Source of the DNA: DATAAZ01 sp036259875
GTDB taxonomy: Bacteria > Actinomycetota > Thermoleophilia > Gaiellales > Gaiellaceae
Assembly (NCBI GenBank): GCA_036259875.1
Contig: DATAAZ010000029.1
Location: forward strand, 1-45,478
DNA length: 45,478 nt
Direction: 5' to 3'
Below, one piece after another: positions 24,337-32,549 of the stretch. The notes under the pieces are model-generated. The model saw nothing but the letters and a program-made list of their open reading frames with translations, had not been told where the DNA came from and ran no database searches. How positions within the stretch are numbered: the first letter of the stretch is position 1; each line of letters opens with the position of its first letter. The position numbers and the translations under genes were made by a program.

Positions 24337-25297
24337 CGCGAGGTCGGAAGACGCCTCGAAACCGGGGCAGATCGAGCAGCTCCGGCTGCGCGAGCGCCTG
24401 ACGCGGTTGCGCGACCTGCCGCTGCTGCGCGGCGTCGGTGTGTCGGGGGAGCTCGCGCGGCTCGAGCGCCAGCTCGAGCGGATCGCGACCGAGCCGAGCG
24501 CCGAGGAGGTTTGGCACTCGGTCGAGCTCGCCCGCCACCAGGATCGCCCGTACACGCTCGACTACGTCGAGCGCCTGTTCGACGACTTCGTGGAGCTGCA
24601 CGGCGACCGTACGCTCGCCGACGACCCGGCAATCGTTGCCGGCCTGGGTCGGTTTCGTGGGCGGACGGTGGCGCTCGTCGGCCACCAGAAGGGCCGCGAC
24701 ATCCGCGAGCGCACGCACCGGAACTTCGGGATGCCCTATCCGGAGGGCTACCGCAAGGCGATGCGCGCGATGGAGCTCGCCGACCGGCACGGCTTTCCCG
24801 TCTTCAGCCTGGTCGACACGCCCGGCGCGTACCCGGGCCTCAGCGCCGAGCAGCACGGCCAGGGCGGCTGGATCGCGCGTTGCCAGCTCGCGATGCTTCG
24901 CCTTCGCGTCCCGTCTGTGGCGTGTGTGATCGGTGAAGGCGGCTCGGGCGGTGCCGTCGCGATCGCCGTCGCCGATCGCGTCCTCATGCAGGAGAACGCG
25001 ATCTACTCCGTCATCTCGCCCGAGGGCTGCGCGTCGATTCTCTGGCGCGACATGGGTGAGGCGAAGAAGGCTGCCGCGGCGCTGAAGCCGGACGCCCGAC
25101 ATTGCCTCGACCTCGGCGTCATCGACCGGATCGTCCCGGAGCCCGACGGCGGCGCCCATGCCGACCATGACGAGGCGGCGCGCCTGCTCGGCGACGCGCT
25201 CGCCGAGGCGCTCGCCGAGGCCGACGGACCCGATCCGGATGCGCGGCGGCTCGCGCGCCGGGCCCGGTTTGTCGGGATGGGCATGTTTGTCGCTTGA
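24320..25297 (+). CDS. accA: Acetyl-CoA carboxylase carboxyltransferase subunit alpha
   Basis: Alpha subunit partner of AccD. The 325 residues have an N-terminal helical part (IEQLRLRERLTRLRDLPLLRGVGVSGELARLERQLERI). The carboxyltransferase core follows, with RPYTLDYVERLFDDFVELHGDR, VALVGHQKGRDIRERTHRNFGMPYPEGYRKA, VDTPGAYPG and GEGGSGGAVAIAVADRVLMQENAIYSVISPEGCASILWRD. The ATG at 24320 lies inside the accD end. Biotin carrier (accB) and biotin carboxylase (accC) are not in the window. Followed by a structured intergenic region. Confidence 0.95.
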   Translation: MAAEPDARSEDASKPGQIEQLRLRERLTRLRDLPLLRGVGVSGELARLERQLERIATEPSAEEVWHSVELARHQDRPYTLDYVERLFDDFVELHGDRTLADDPAIVAGLGRFRGRTVALVGHQKGRDIRERTHRNFGMPYPEGYRKAMRAMELADRHGFPVFSLVDTPGAYPGLSAEQHGQGGWIARCQLAMLRLRVPSVACVIGEGGSGGAVAIAVADRVLMQENAIYSVISPEGCASILWRDMGEAKKAAAALKPDARHCLDLGVIDRIVPEPDGGAHADHDEAARLLGDALAEALAEADGPDPDARRLARRARFVGMGMFVA

Positions 25298-25489
25298 CGG
25301 TTTCCCACACGTTCCACAGGCTTTTCCGCAGAGAAAACCGTGCTTTTTCACCGCGACGCGTCGAAAAGGTGAAAAAGCGAAAGACTTTTGGCAGCGCGAC
25401 CGCCCGAAACGGCTCGGGGCCGGCTTGCGCCGGCCCCGAGCGCCAACCCCCCCTGGTCGGCAGATGAGTCCTGGACGGGTCGTTCCCGT
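25297..25489. repeat. Nested inverted repeats between accA and ligD
   Basis: No gene is apparent in 25298-25529, but it is locally A/T-rich and full of dyad symmetry. Listed in order: ACGGTTT/AAACCGT (25297-25303, 25335-25341); an 11-bp perfect arm pair GCTTTTTCACC/GGTGAAAAAGC (25342-25352, 25368-25378) whose loop contains the palindrome CGACGCGTCG (25354-25363); the 13-bp GC-rich hairpin annotated separately; and ACGGG/CCCGT (25475-25479, 25485-25489). It could be a terminator array, a small RNA or a protein-binding region. Confidence 0.7.
25412..25441 (+). terminator. Strong hairpin, probable accA terminator
   Basis: A perfect 13-bp stem (GCTCGGGGCCGGC at 25412-25424, complement at 25429-25441) with a 4-nt TTGC loop. 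It lies 115 bp after the accA stop and 88 bp before ligD. No U-tract follows; a C-run does. In high-GC actinobacteria such U-less hairpins are commonly taken as terminators, which is inference here. Confidence 0.55.
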
Positions 25490-25529
25490 GGAGCGGGCGA
25501 TGAAACATCCGGCCAAAGTCGGGTAGCCG

Positions 25530-27857
25530 ATGGCTCGGCTCGAGGAGTACGAGCGCAGGCGCAACCGCCGCCGGACGCCGGAGCCCTTCGGCGGCCGGGC
25601 GAGCCAGAAGAAGGAGCCGATCTTCGTCGTCCAGCGCCACGACGCCCGTCGGCTGCACTACGACTTCCGCTTGGAGCGCGGTGGCGCGCTCGCGAGCTGG
25701 GCGGTTCCGAAGGGCATCCCGCTCGAGCCGGGCGAGCGGCATCTTGCCGTCCACGTCGAGGACCACCCGCTCGAGTACGCCACGTTCGAGGGGGAGATCC
25801 CCAAGGGCGAGTACGGCGCCGGGACGGTCGAGATCTGGGACTCGGGGACGTACGAGCTCGTCGAGGAGAAGCGGGACGGCGGCCTCACCGTCCGCCTCGA
25901 CGGGTCGCGTCTCCGCGGTCTCTACTCGCTCGTCCCCGCGCGCCTCGACGGCGACCCGAAGAACTGGCTCATCCTCAAGAAGCGCGACGACACCGTTCGT
26001 CGGACGGACGCGCCGCGACGCGAGTACGCCCCGATGCTCGCGACGCTCGCGGAGGACGTCCCGACCGGGCAAGGGTGGACCTTCGAGGTGAAGTGGGACG
26101 GCTACCGGGCGATCGCGTACGTGCGCGGAGGCGAGACGACGCTGAAGAGCCGCCGCGATCAAGACCTCACGGAGCGGTTCGGCCCGGTGGCGCGGGAGAT
26201 CGCGAAGGCGGTCAAGACGCCGCACTGCGTCCTCGACGGCGAGGTGTGCGCCCTCGACGAGCGGGGGCGGACGAGCTTTTCGGCGATGCAGCGGGGCGGT
26301 CATCCGCTCGTCTACTACGCCTTCGACCTCCTGGAGCTCGAGGGTGAGCCGCTCCTCGGCCTCCCGCTCACCGAGCGGCGCGCGCGTCTCGACGAGCTGC
26401 TCGACCGGCGAAACGCGGTCGTGCGCCTCTCGGAGACGTTCGACGACGGCCCGGCGCTCGTCGAAGCGGCGAGCGAGCAAGGCTTCGAGGGCGTCATCGC
26501 CAAGAGGGCGAGCTCCCGGTACGAGCCAGGCAGACGCAGCCGTGACTGGCTGAAGCTGAAGGCGATCCAGCAGCAGGAGTTCCTGATCGCCGGCTACACG
26601 CGCGGCAAGGGCCGGCGCGAGCGCAGCTTCGGCTCACTGGTGCTCGCGGTTCGCCGCGGCGGGGATCTCGTCTGGGTCGGGAACTGCGGGACCGGGTTCG
26701 ACGAGGGGGAGATCGACCGGCTGCTTCGCCGGCTGCGGCCGCTTGAGCGTGAGACGCCGCCCTTCCGCGTTCCTCCGAAGATGCCGCGCGTGCGCAAGGG
26801 TGAGGTCGTCTGGGTGGAGCCGACGCTCGTGTGTCAGGTCGGCTTCGCCGAGTGGACGCACGACGGGCACCTGCGCGCGCCGCGCTATCTCGGGTTACGG
26901 GAGGACAAGGACCCCGAAGACGTTCGGCGCGAGCAGCCGGCCACGACGGAGATCCGGAAGGGTCGCCACGTCCTCCGGCTCTCGAACCTCGACAAGGTCT
27001 TCTGGCCGGGTGAGCGGATCACAAAGGGTGACCTGCTCGAGTACTACCGTGCGATCGCCCCCGTCGTTGTCCCGCACCTGCGCGACCGGCCCTTCACGAT
27101 GAAGCGCTACCCCGACGGGATCGAGGGGGAGCACTTCTTCCAGAAGGACGCACCCGAGCACATGCCCGAGTGGATCCGCACCGTCGCCGTCGAGGTCACG
27201 ACGCGCGATCGCCCGCGCAAGCGCCGGCGAATTCGTGCGCCGCTCGTGAACGACGAGCTCGCGCTTCTCTGGATGGTCAACATGGGCTGCATCGACCTGA
27301 ACTGCTGGTACTCCCGGGTCGACAAGCCCGACCGGCCGGACTTCGTTCTCTTCGACCTCGACCCCTCACCGGACGTCGGCTTCCGCGAGACCGTGCAGGT
27401 GGCCCTGCTCGTCAAGGAGCTCCTCGACGCGCTCGCGCTCGAGAGCTACCCGAAGACGAGCGGCTCCGAGGGCATCCACGTCCTCGTGCCAGTCTCGCGA
27501 CGGCACACGTACGCCGACACGCGCGAGTTCGCGGAGATCGTCGCGGGCGCGCTCGCGGGCGCGCACCCGAAGCTCGTGACGACGGAATGGTCGAAGGCGA
27601 AGCGGCGCGGGGTTCTCGTCGACGCGAACCAGAACGGCGAGGGGAAGACGATCGCGTCCGTCTACTCCGTTCGTCCTCGGCCGGGCGCGCCCCTCTCGAC
27701 GCCGCTCCGCTGGAGCGAGGTCACGGAGGACCTCGACCCGCTCGCCTTCACGACGGAGGTCGTCCTCGCACGGGTCGAGCGCGACGGCGATCTCTACGCG
27801 CCCGTGCTCCGCGGCCGCCAGTCGCTCACTGCCGCGCTCGACGCGCTCGTCGGCTGA
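25530..27857 (+). CDS. ligD: Multifunctional ATP-dependent DNA ligase LigD (PE-LIG-POL)
   Basis: End-joining enzyme that trims, fills and seals double-strand breaks, usually with Ku. Domain order in the 775 residues is as follows. The 3'-phosphoesterase (about 30-150) has RHDARRLHYDFRLE (His37, His43, Asp45) and VEDHPLEY (His79). The ligase (about 165-460) has the nucleotidyl lysine Lys188 in FEVKWDGYRA. The polymerase/primase (about 475-775) has FDLDPSPDVGF metal-binding aspartates and SGSEGIHVLVPV. This is the Pseudomonas-like order; mycobacterial LigD is POL-PE-LIG. No ku gene is in the window. The ATG at 25530 has only a weak upstream GGG. Confidence 0.93.
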   Translation: MARLEEYERRRNRRRTPEPFGGRASQKKEPIFVVQRHDARRLHYDFRLERGGALASWAVPKGIPLEPGERHLAVHVEDHPLEYATFEGEIPKGEYGAGTVEIWDSGTYELVEEKRDGGLTVRLDGSRLRGLYSLVPARLDGDPKNWLILKKRDDTVRRTDAPRREYAPMLATLAEDVPTGQGWTFEVKWDGYRAIAYVRGGETTLKSRRDQDLTERFGPVAREIAKAVKTPHCVLDGEVCALDERGRTSFSAMQRGGHPLVYYAFDLLELEGEPLLGLPLTERRARLDELLDRRNAVVRLSETFDDGPALVEAASEQGFEGVIAKRASSRYEPGRRSRDWLKLKAIQQQEFLIAGYTRGKGRRERSFGSLVLAVRRGGDLVWVGNCGTGFDEGEIDRLLRRLRPLERETPPFRVPPKMPRVRKGEVVWVEPTLVCQVGFAEWTHDGHLRAPRYLGLREDKDPEDVRREQPATTEIRKGRHVLRLSNLDKVFWPGERITKGDLLEYYRAIAPVVVPHLRDRPFTMKRYPDGIEGEHFFQKDAPEHMPEWIRTVAVEVTTRDRPRKRRRIRAPLVNDELALLWMVNMGCIDLNCWYSRVDKPDRPDFVLFDLDPSPDVGFRETVQVALLVKELLDALALESYPKTSGSEGIHVLVPVSRRHTYADTREFAEIVAGALAGAHPKLVTTEWSKAKRRGVLVDANQNGEGKTIASVYSVRPRPGAPLSTPLRWSEVTEDLDPLAFTTEVVLARVERDGDLYAPVLRGRQSLTAALDALVG

Positions 27858-27900
27858 CCGCCCTGCGCCCGCCCTTCCGACGGCGAAGCGTCGCGACGGT

Positions 27901-28671
27901 CTAGCTCGGCTTTCGCAGGAACTCGAAGGTCCGGCCGAGCGGCTCGAAGCCGAGCCTCGCGTAGAGCTCCTTCGGCCAGTCGCCTTCGTCCGCGACGAGA
28001 AAGACGAAGTCGTGCCTGTCTCGGCGCGCGGCCGCGAGCGCCGCGAGGACGACCGCGCTCGCGTACCCGCGCCCGCGAAACGCGGGCAGGGTTGCGACGT
28101 CCTCGATCTGCGCCGTCTGTCCGTCCGAGTAGAGGTCGGCGCAGCTTGCTACCGCTCCCTCTTCGAGGACGGCGAAGTACCGCGCGCTCCCGGCGGCGGC
28201 GATCCGCTTCGCCGACTCGAGCACCTGGCGGACGTCCTCTTCGCCGCGCGCCCACGGCTCGTCGCGCGCGATTCGCTCGCGGAGCGGGCGGGGGACGTCT
28301 GCCTCGACCTCGACCGCCGAGGCAGCGGGGAAGCGCGTGGGCTTCCCTCGATGGGCCATGAAGAGGAACCGCGTCGCGTTCCAGCCGAGCTCCTGGAAGC
28401 CAGGGGCGAGCCGCTCGCCTTCGCGCGCGTCGAGCACGGCGAGCTTGCGATGCTGAAGCCCCGCGCCGCCCTGCACCCGGTCGGCCTCGGCCGCGAGCTC
28501 GGCGGCGCTCGCGCCGTTTGCCCGTTCGATGCGGAGGAGGTTCGCGTCCCAGACGCGCGGGAGCGAGTCCGTGAAGAGCGCCTCGCCGAACCGAAACGGC
28601 TCGGCGCGGTCGACCGCGCTATCGCGAAGCGCCTCTTCGAAGGCGATCGCGCGGCGTAGGTCGTCACTCAT
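27901..28671 (-). CDS. GNAT-family N-acetyltransferase
   Basis: 256 residues. The C-terminal half is a GNAT acetyl-CoA-binding fold: IEDVATLPAFRGRGYASAVVLAAL carries the R-G-R-G-Y-A pyrophosphate loop, followed by FVFLVADEGDWPKELYARLGFEPLGRTFEF. The N-terminal half looks like a second, degenerate GNAT lobe (ANLLRIERANGASAAEL, HRKLAVLDAREGERLAPGFQELGW). The ATG at 28669-28671 is preferred over a longer frame and overlaps the NADH dehydrogenase stop by 8 bp. It ends convergently with ligD. Acceptor substrate unknown. Confidence 0.82.
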   Translation of the reverse strand: MSDDLRRAIAFEEALRDSAVDRAEPFRFGEALFTDSLPRVWDANLLRIERANGASAAELAAEADRVQGGAGLQHRKLAVLDAREGERLAPGFQELGWNATRFLFMAHRGKPTRFPAASAVEVEADVPRPLRERIARDEPWARGEEDVRQVLESAKRIAAAGSARYFAVLEEGAVASCADLYSDGQTAQIEDVATLPAFRGRGYASAVVLAALAAARRDRHDFVFLVADEGDWPKELYARLGFEPLGRTFEFLRKPS

Positions 28672-29929
28672 CGCGGAGGCCCTGCGGGTGCCCGAGCATG
28701 CTGAGCTCTGCAATGTCGCGCCGGAAGAAGAGCGCGGTCGTCCAGTCGGCGACGACGCGGAGCTTCCGGGTCAGGAGCGGAAGCTGGTACAGGTGGTATG
28801 TCCGGGTGACGAACCAGCCGGGGAAACCGCGCAAGCGGACGCCCATGACGTCGGCGATTCCCTTGTAGCGGCCGAGCGTCGCGACCTGCCCGAGCATTCG
28901 GTAGCGGTAGGGCTTCACGTCGCCGCGCAGGTTCCGTGCGAGCCGGCGCGCCTGGCGAAGCGCGTGCTGGGACGTGGGTGGATCGAACTCGCCTGGCGTC
29001 GCGCGGTTCGGCACGCGCGCGCAGTCGCCGAGCGACCAGGCGTGCTCGGCGCCCTCCACGCGAAGTGTCTCGTCGACGGCGATCCGCCCGCGCTCGTCGA
29101 CCGCAAACCCGAAGAGCGAGACGGCGCGGCTCGGCCGGACGCCTGCCGTCCAGACGAGCGTGTTGGTGAGGACGGTGTCTCCGTCGGAGAGGCGCGCGAA
29201 GCCCGGCCCCGCTTCCTCGAGCGTCGTCGAGACGCGGATATCGACGCCGCGACTCTCCAGCTCGCGCGCCGCGTAGTCGCCGAGCCGCGTGGGGATCTCC
29301 GGCAGGATCTTCGGCGCCACGTCGACGAGCATCCAGTGCTGCGGCTCGCCGTGGAGGTCGGGGTAGTAGCGGAGCGCGTCGCGTACGAGATCGGAGAGCT
29401 CGGCGAGCGCCTCGACGCCCGCGTACCCCGCGCCGACGAAGACGAAGCTGAGCTCCCTGCGGCGGTGGGCCTCGACGCCGGCCGCGGACGCCGCCTCGAG
29501 GCGGCGAAGCACATGGTTTCGAAGCTGGATCGCGTCGACGAGATCCTTGAACCCGAGCGCGTGCTCGGCGAGGCCGGGGATCGGGAGCGTCCGCGCGACT
29601 GCGCCGACCGCGATCACAAGCTCGTCGTAGCGGATCCAGAAGAGCTGGTGCTCGGTTCGGACCTGGACGCGTCGCCCGGCCGCGTCGTGATCGACCGCCC
29701 GGCCGAGGATGAGCTCGGCGCGCGGGCACATCGCTCGCAGCGGCACGACCACGTGCCGCGGCTCGAGCGTCCCCGAGGCTGCCTCGGGGAGCATCGGCGT
29801 GTAGAGCATGAAGTTCTCGGGGCTCACGATCGTCGCGCCGCGCTTCCCGAGCTCGCGGGCGAGCGACGACCCGGCGAAGCCGCCGCCGATGATGAGAACG
29901 CCGCCGCGGGCGGTTCGCGTCGTGGCCAT
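28664..29929 (-). CDS. Type II NADH dehydrogenase (NDH-2-like FAD oxidoreductase)
   Basis: Membrane-associated, non-proton-pumping NADH:quinone oxidoreductase family, 421 residues. The N-terminal FAD motif VLIIGGGFAGSSLARELGKRG is followed by the NAD-binding Rossmann motif FVFVGAGYAGVEALAEL (about 155-171). The FAD-interacting segments are TLVWTAGVRPSRAV and AWSLGDCARV. The C-terminal stretch (GWFVTRTYHLYQLPLLTRKLRVVADWTTALFF) resembles the amphipathic membrane anchor of NDH-2. The ATG at 29927-29929 begins just before the FAD motif. It is coupled to the GNAT gene and downstream of tetR. Confidence 0.88.
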   Translation of the reverse strand: MATTRTARGGVLIIGGGFAGSSLARELGKRGATIVSPENFMLYTPMLPEAASGTLEPRHVVVPLRAMCPRAELILGRAVDHDAAGRRVQVRTEHQLFWIRYDELVIAVGAVARTLPIPGLAEHALGFKDLVDAIQLRNHVLRRLEAASAAGVEAHRRRELSFVFVGAGYAGVEALAELSDLVRDALRYYPDLHGEPQHWMLVDVAPKILPEIPTRLGDYAARELESRGVDIRVSTTLEEAGPGFARLSDGDTVLTNTLVWTAGVRPSRAVSLFGFAVDERGRIAVDETLRVEGAEHAWSLGDCARVPNRATPGEFDPPTSQHALRQARRLARNLRGDVKPYRYRMLGQVATLGRYKGIADVMGVRLRGFPGWFVTRTYHLYQLPLLTRKLRVVADWTTALFFRRDIAELSMLGHPQGLRDE

Positions 29930-29964
29930 CGCGCGGTCCTATCAGCCCACGCTTGCGCCGGGGG

Positions 29965-30561
29965 TCAGCGACCGCCCTCGAGCGCGGCCGCAGCAGGCTG
30001 CACCGTGTCGAAGGCGTCGGTGACGAACCGTGTCAGCGACGCGCGGCCCCGCGACGCCGCCCACGCGAATGCGCTCGCGCGGAGCGTCGCGGTGAGGAGC
30101 GCCGCGAGGAGGCGCGCGCGGAAGACCTCGTCGGCCGACGCCCGCCGCGGCGCCGCCGCCGCCGCGATCTCGTCCTCGATCGTCGCGAGGAGCTCGAGAA
30201 ACCGGCCGCGAACCGCGGGCTCGCTCGTCATCAGCCTTGCTCGAACGAGGTAGACGGACGTCTCCCGCTCGAACTCGGTCGCCATCCGCAGGAAGACGTC
30301 GCGAACGATCTCGTGGACGGGTCGCTCGCCCCGCCCGGCGAGCGAGTCGTGGAGCGCGGCCAGCCGCTCGGGCGCGTCCCCGAAGACGGCGTCGACCTTC
30401 GACGAGAAATAGCGGAAGAACGTGCGCTGCGAGACGTCGGCCGCAGCCGCGATCTCGGCCACCGTCGTCGGCCCGTACCCTCGCTCGGCGAACAGGCGAA
30501 GCGCCGCCGCCGTCATCTCGCGCCTCGCCCGGGACTTCCTCCGCTCTCGCAGGCCGGTCAC
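29965..30561 (-). CDS. TetR-family transcriptional regulator
   Basis: Predicted repressor of 198 residues. The N-terminal helix-turn-helix (about 10-57) reads RREMTAAALRLFAERGYGPTTVAEIAAAADVSQRTFFRYFSSKVDAVF, a standard TetR domain. The C-terminal part is all helical and would bind a ligand. The GTG start at 30559-30561 follows a TACGCT hexamer by 6 nt, so the mRNA may be leaderless. It is divergent from an ABC exporter with 72 bp between starts, suggesting control of the exporter and of itself. It is followed 35 bp later by the NADH dehydrogenase on the same strand. Confidence 0.9.
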   Translation of the reverse strand: MTGLRERRKSRARREMTAAALRLFAERGYGPTTVAEIAAAADVSQRTFFRYFSSKVDAVFGDAPERLAALHDSLAGRGERPVHEIVRDVFLRMATEFERETSVYLVRARLMTSEPAVRGRFLELLATIEDEIAAAAAPRRASADEVFRARLLAALLTATLRASAFAWAASRGRASLTRFVTDAFDTVQPAAAALEGGR

Positions 30562-30589
30562 CGTAGAAGCGTAGCCGAATCAGACATCT

Positions 30590-30633
30590 ACTGCCATTTG
30601 ACACTCACTGACAGTTCCCGTAGAGTGGTCGCC
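30590..30633 (+). promoter_or_regulatory. Promoter of the ABC exporter with probable TetR operator
   Basis: A consensus -35 TTGACA (30598-30603), 17-bp spacer and TAGAGT -10 (30621-30626) place the transcription start one base before the GTG at 30634. An imperfect inverted repeat ACTGCCA (30590-30596) / TGACAGT (30609-30615) covers the -35 and spacer, where a TetR repressor would block RNA polymerase. TGACA also repeats directly (30599-30603, 30609-30613). Confidence 0.65.
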
Positions 30634-31344
30634 GTGGATGCGATTCGGGTCGAAGACCTCCACGTCGTCCGAGGCGACCGCCTCGTCCTCGACGGCGTCA
30701 CCGTCGCGGTACCGGTCGGCGCCGTCACCGGACTGCTCGGCCCGAGCGGGTCGGGTAAGACGACGCTCATGCGAGCGATCGTCGGCGTGCAAGTCGTCGC
30801 CTCCGGTCGGGTTACCGTCCTCGGCCGCCCTGCCGGGTCGCCGGAGCTCCGCTCGCGGATCGGTTACGTGACGCAGGCGCCCTCGGTGTACGGAGATCTC
30901 ACCGTCCGCGAGAACCTCGCCTACTTCGCACGTCTCCTCGCGGTCCCGGAGGCCCGGGTGGCAGAGGTTGTCCGCGACGTCGATCTCACGGGCCGCACCG
31001 ACCAGGTAGTCCGGACGCTTTCCGGGGGCGAGCGGTCGCGCGTCTCGCTCGCGAGCGCGCTCCTGAATCGACCCGATCTCCTCGTCCTCGACGAGCCGAC
31101 CGTCGGCCTTGATCCGGTGCTGCGCCGCGACCTGTGGAACGTCTTCCACGGGCTCGCCGCGGGTGGGACGACGCTCCTCGTCTCGAGCCACGTGATGGAC
31201 GAGGCCGCCCGCTGCGACCACCTGCTCCTCATGCGCGACGGCGAGATCGTCGCCGCCGAGGCGCCGGCGAGCGTTCGGCAGCGGACGGGGACTGACGACC
31301 TCGAGACGGCGTTCCTCCGCCTCGTGGAGGCGGAGGCGGCGTAG
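30634..31344 (+). CDS. ABC transporter ATP-binding protein
   Basis: Nucleotide-binding subunit of an ABC-2 type exporter, about 236 residues. Motifs in order: Walker A GPSGSGKTT (36-44), Q-loop in YVTQAPSVYGDLTVREN, signature LSGGERSRVSLA, Walker B LLVLDEPTVGLDP, and switch histidine in LLVSSHVMDEA. GTG 30634 is preferred because the promoter would start transcription there; GTG 30625 is also in frame but overlaps the -10. The permease follows 15 bp later. Substrate unknown; regulation by the divergent TetR protein points to a drug or metabolite exporter. Confidence 0.92.
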   Translation: MDAIRVEDLHVVRGDRLVLDGVTVAVPVGAVTGLLGPSGSGKTTLMRAIVGVQVVASGRVTVLGRPAGSPELRSRIGYVTQAPSVYGDLTVRENLAYFARLLAVPEARVAEVVRDVDLTGRTDQVVRTLSGGERSRVSLASALLNRPDLLVLDEPTVGLDPVLRRDLWNVFHGLAAGGTTLLVSSHVMDEAARCDHLLLMRDGEIVAAEAPASVRQRTGTDDLETAFLRLVEAEAA

Positions 31345-31359
31345 GGACACGAGCTCGCG

Positions 31360-32094
31360 ATGAGTGCGCGCGCCACGCTCGCAACCGCTCGCCGGGTCCT
31401 CACCCAGCTTCGGCGCGACCCCCGGACGCTTGTCCTCCTCCTCGCCGTGCCGCCGTTGCTCCTCTTCCTGCTTCGCCACGTCTTCGCGGGGAACGAGGCG
31501 CGCTTCGACCGCGTGGCCGGGACGCTGATCGGACTCTTCCCGTTCGTCACGATGTTCATCGTCGCGTCGATCACGATCCTCCGCGAGCGGACGACCGGGA
31601 CGCTCGAGCGCCTGATGACGCTGCCGCTCGCGAAGGCCGACCTCCTGGTCGGCTACGGCCTCGCGTTCGCGCTCGTCGCGACCGCGCAGGCGCTCGTCGC
31701 GGCCGGCGTCGCGCTCGGCGGGCTCGGCCTCGACGTCGCGGGCCCCGTCTGGCTGGTGCTCGTGTTCGCGGTCGCGAACGCGATCCTCGGCATGGCGCTC
31801 GGCCTCTTCCTGAGCGCGTTCGCGCGGAGCGAGTTCCAGGCCGTGCAGTTCATGCCCGCGTTCGTCCTCCCCCAGATCCTGCTCTGCGGCCTCTTCGTGC
31901 CACGCGACCGCATGGCCGGCTGGCTCGAGGCCGTGTCCGACGCGCTCCCGCTCACGTACGCCTACGACGCGCTCGCGCGCGCGGTGTCCGACGACCTCGA
32001 CTCGCGGCTCGCGCTCGACGCGGCGGCGATCACGGGCGTCGCCCTGCTCGCGCTCGCGCTCGGGGCGGCGACGCTGCGCCGGAGGACGGCGTAG
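31360..32094 (+). CDS. ABC-2 type transporter permease
   Basis: Membrane subunit, 244 residues with about six hydrophobic segments (LVLLLAVPPLLLFLL, LIGLFPFVTMFIVASITIL, LLVGYGLAFALVATAQALVAAGVAL, VWLVLVFAVANAILGMALGLFL, FVLPQILLCGLFV, ITGVALLALALGAATL). The conserved cytoplasmic loop RERTTGTLERLMTLPLAKADLL and the SDALPLTYAYDAL segment before the last helix are typical of ABC-2 (YhhJ/DrrB-like) permeases. It is the partner of the preceding ATPase. Its TAG stop shares a base with the GTG start of the next gene. Confidence 0.9.
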   Translation: MSARATLATARRVLTQLRRDPRTLVLLLAVPPLLLFLLRHVFAGNEARFDRVAGTLIGLFPFVTMFIVASITILRERTTGTLERLMTLPLAKADLLVGYGLAFALVATAQALVAAGVALGGLGLDVAGPVWLVLVFAVANAILGMALGLFLSAFARSEFQAVQFMPAFVLPQILLCGLFVPRDRMAGWLEAVSDALPLTYAYDALARAVSDDLDSRLALDAAAITGVALLALALGAATLRRRTA

Positions 32095-32549
32095 TGCCCC
32101 TCCAGGTCTCGGTGATCGGGAGCGGCGCCGAGGGGGAGGTGCGCGCCGAGGAGGTCGGTCGCCTTCTCGCCGAGCGCGGCTGCGTCGTCGTCACGGGCGG
32201 GCGGGGCGAGGTGATGGCGGCTGCAGCGCGAGGCGCGAAGGCAGCCGGTGGGACGACGATCGCGATCCTCCCCGGCGAGACCCGCACGGGCGCGAACGAG
32301 TGGTCGGACTACGTCGTCGTGACGGGGATCGGCCACGCCCGCAACCTCGCGGTCGTCGCCTCGGGGGACGCGGTCATCGCGGTCGGCGGCCGGTGGGGCA
32401 CGCTCGCCGAGATCGGCTTCGCCCGCGTCCTCGAGCGCCCGGTCGTCGTCCTCGAGCCGGGGTGGGCGATCGGGGGCGACGGGATCGAGCGGGCGGCCAC
32501 GCCGGCGGACGCGGTCGAGCTCGCCGTTCGCCTCGCGCGTGCCCGCTAG
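32094..32549 (+). CDS. LOG-like Rossmann protein (TIGR00725 family)
   Basis: 151-residue single-domain protein with VSVIGSGAEGEVRAEEVGRLLAERGCVVVTGGRGEVMAAAARGAKAAGG, then a GHARNLAVVASGDAVIAVGGRWGTLAEIGFA segment. It resembles the GGxGTxxE nucleotide/phosphoribohydrolase motif of LOG-family proteins and molybdenum cofactor carrier proteins (TIGR00725 type). Here the motif reads GGRWGTLAE. It is translationally linked to the exporter permease (start shares a base with its stop). Its TAG overlaps, as CTAG, the TAG of the convergent sigma factor. Exact function unknown. Confidence 0.8.
   Translation: MPLQVSVIGSGAEGEVRAEEVGRLLAERGCVVVTGGRGEVMAAAARGAKAAGGTTIAILPGETRTGANEWSDYVVVTGIGHARNLAVVASGDAVIAVGGRWGTLAEIGFARVLERPVVVLEPGWAIGGDGIERAATPADAVELAVRLARAR

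Noticed and set aside
25301..25320. DnaA boxes in the accA-ligD spacer (TTCCACA-like words)
   Set aside because: The best word has three mismatches to the consensus and lies far from the replication genes.
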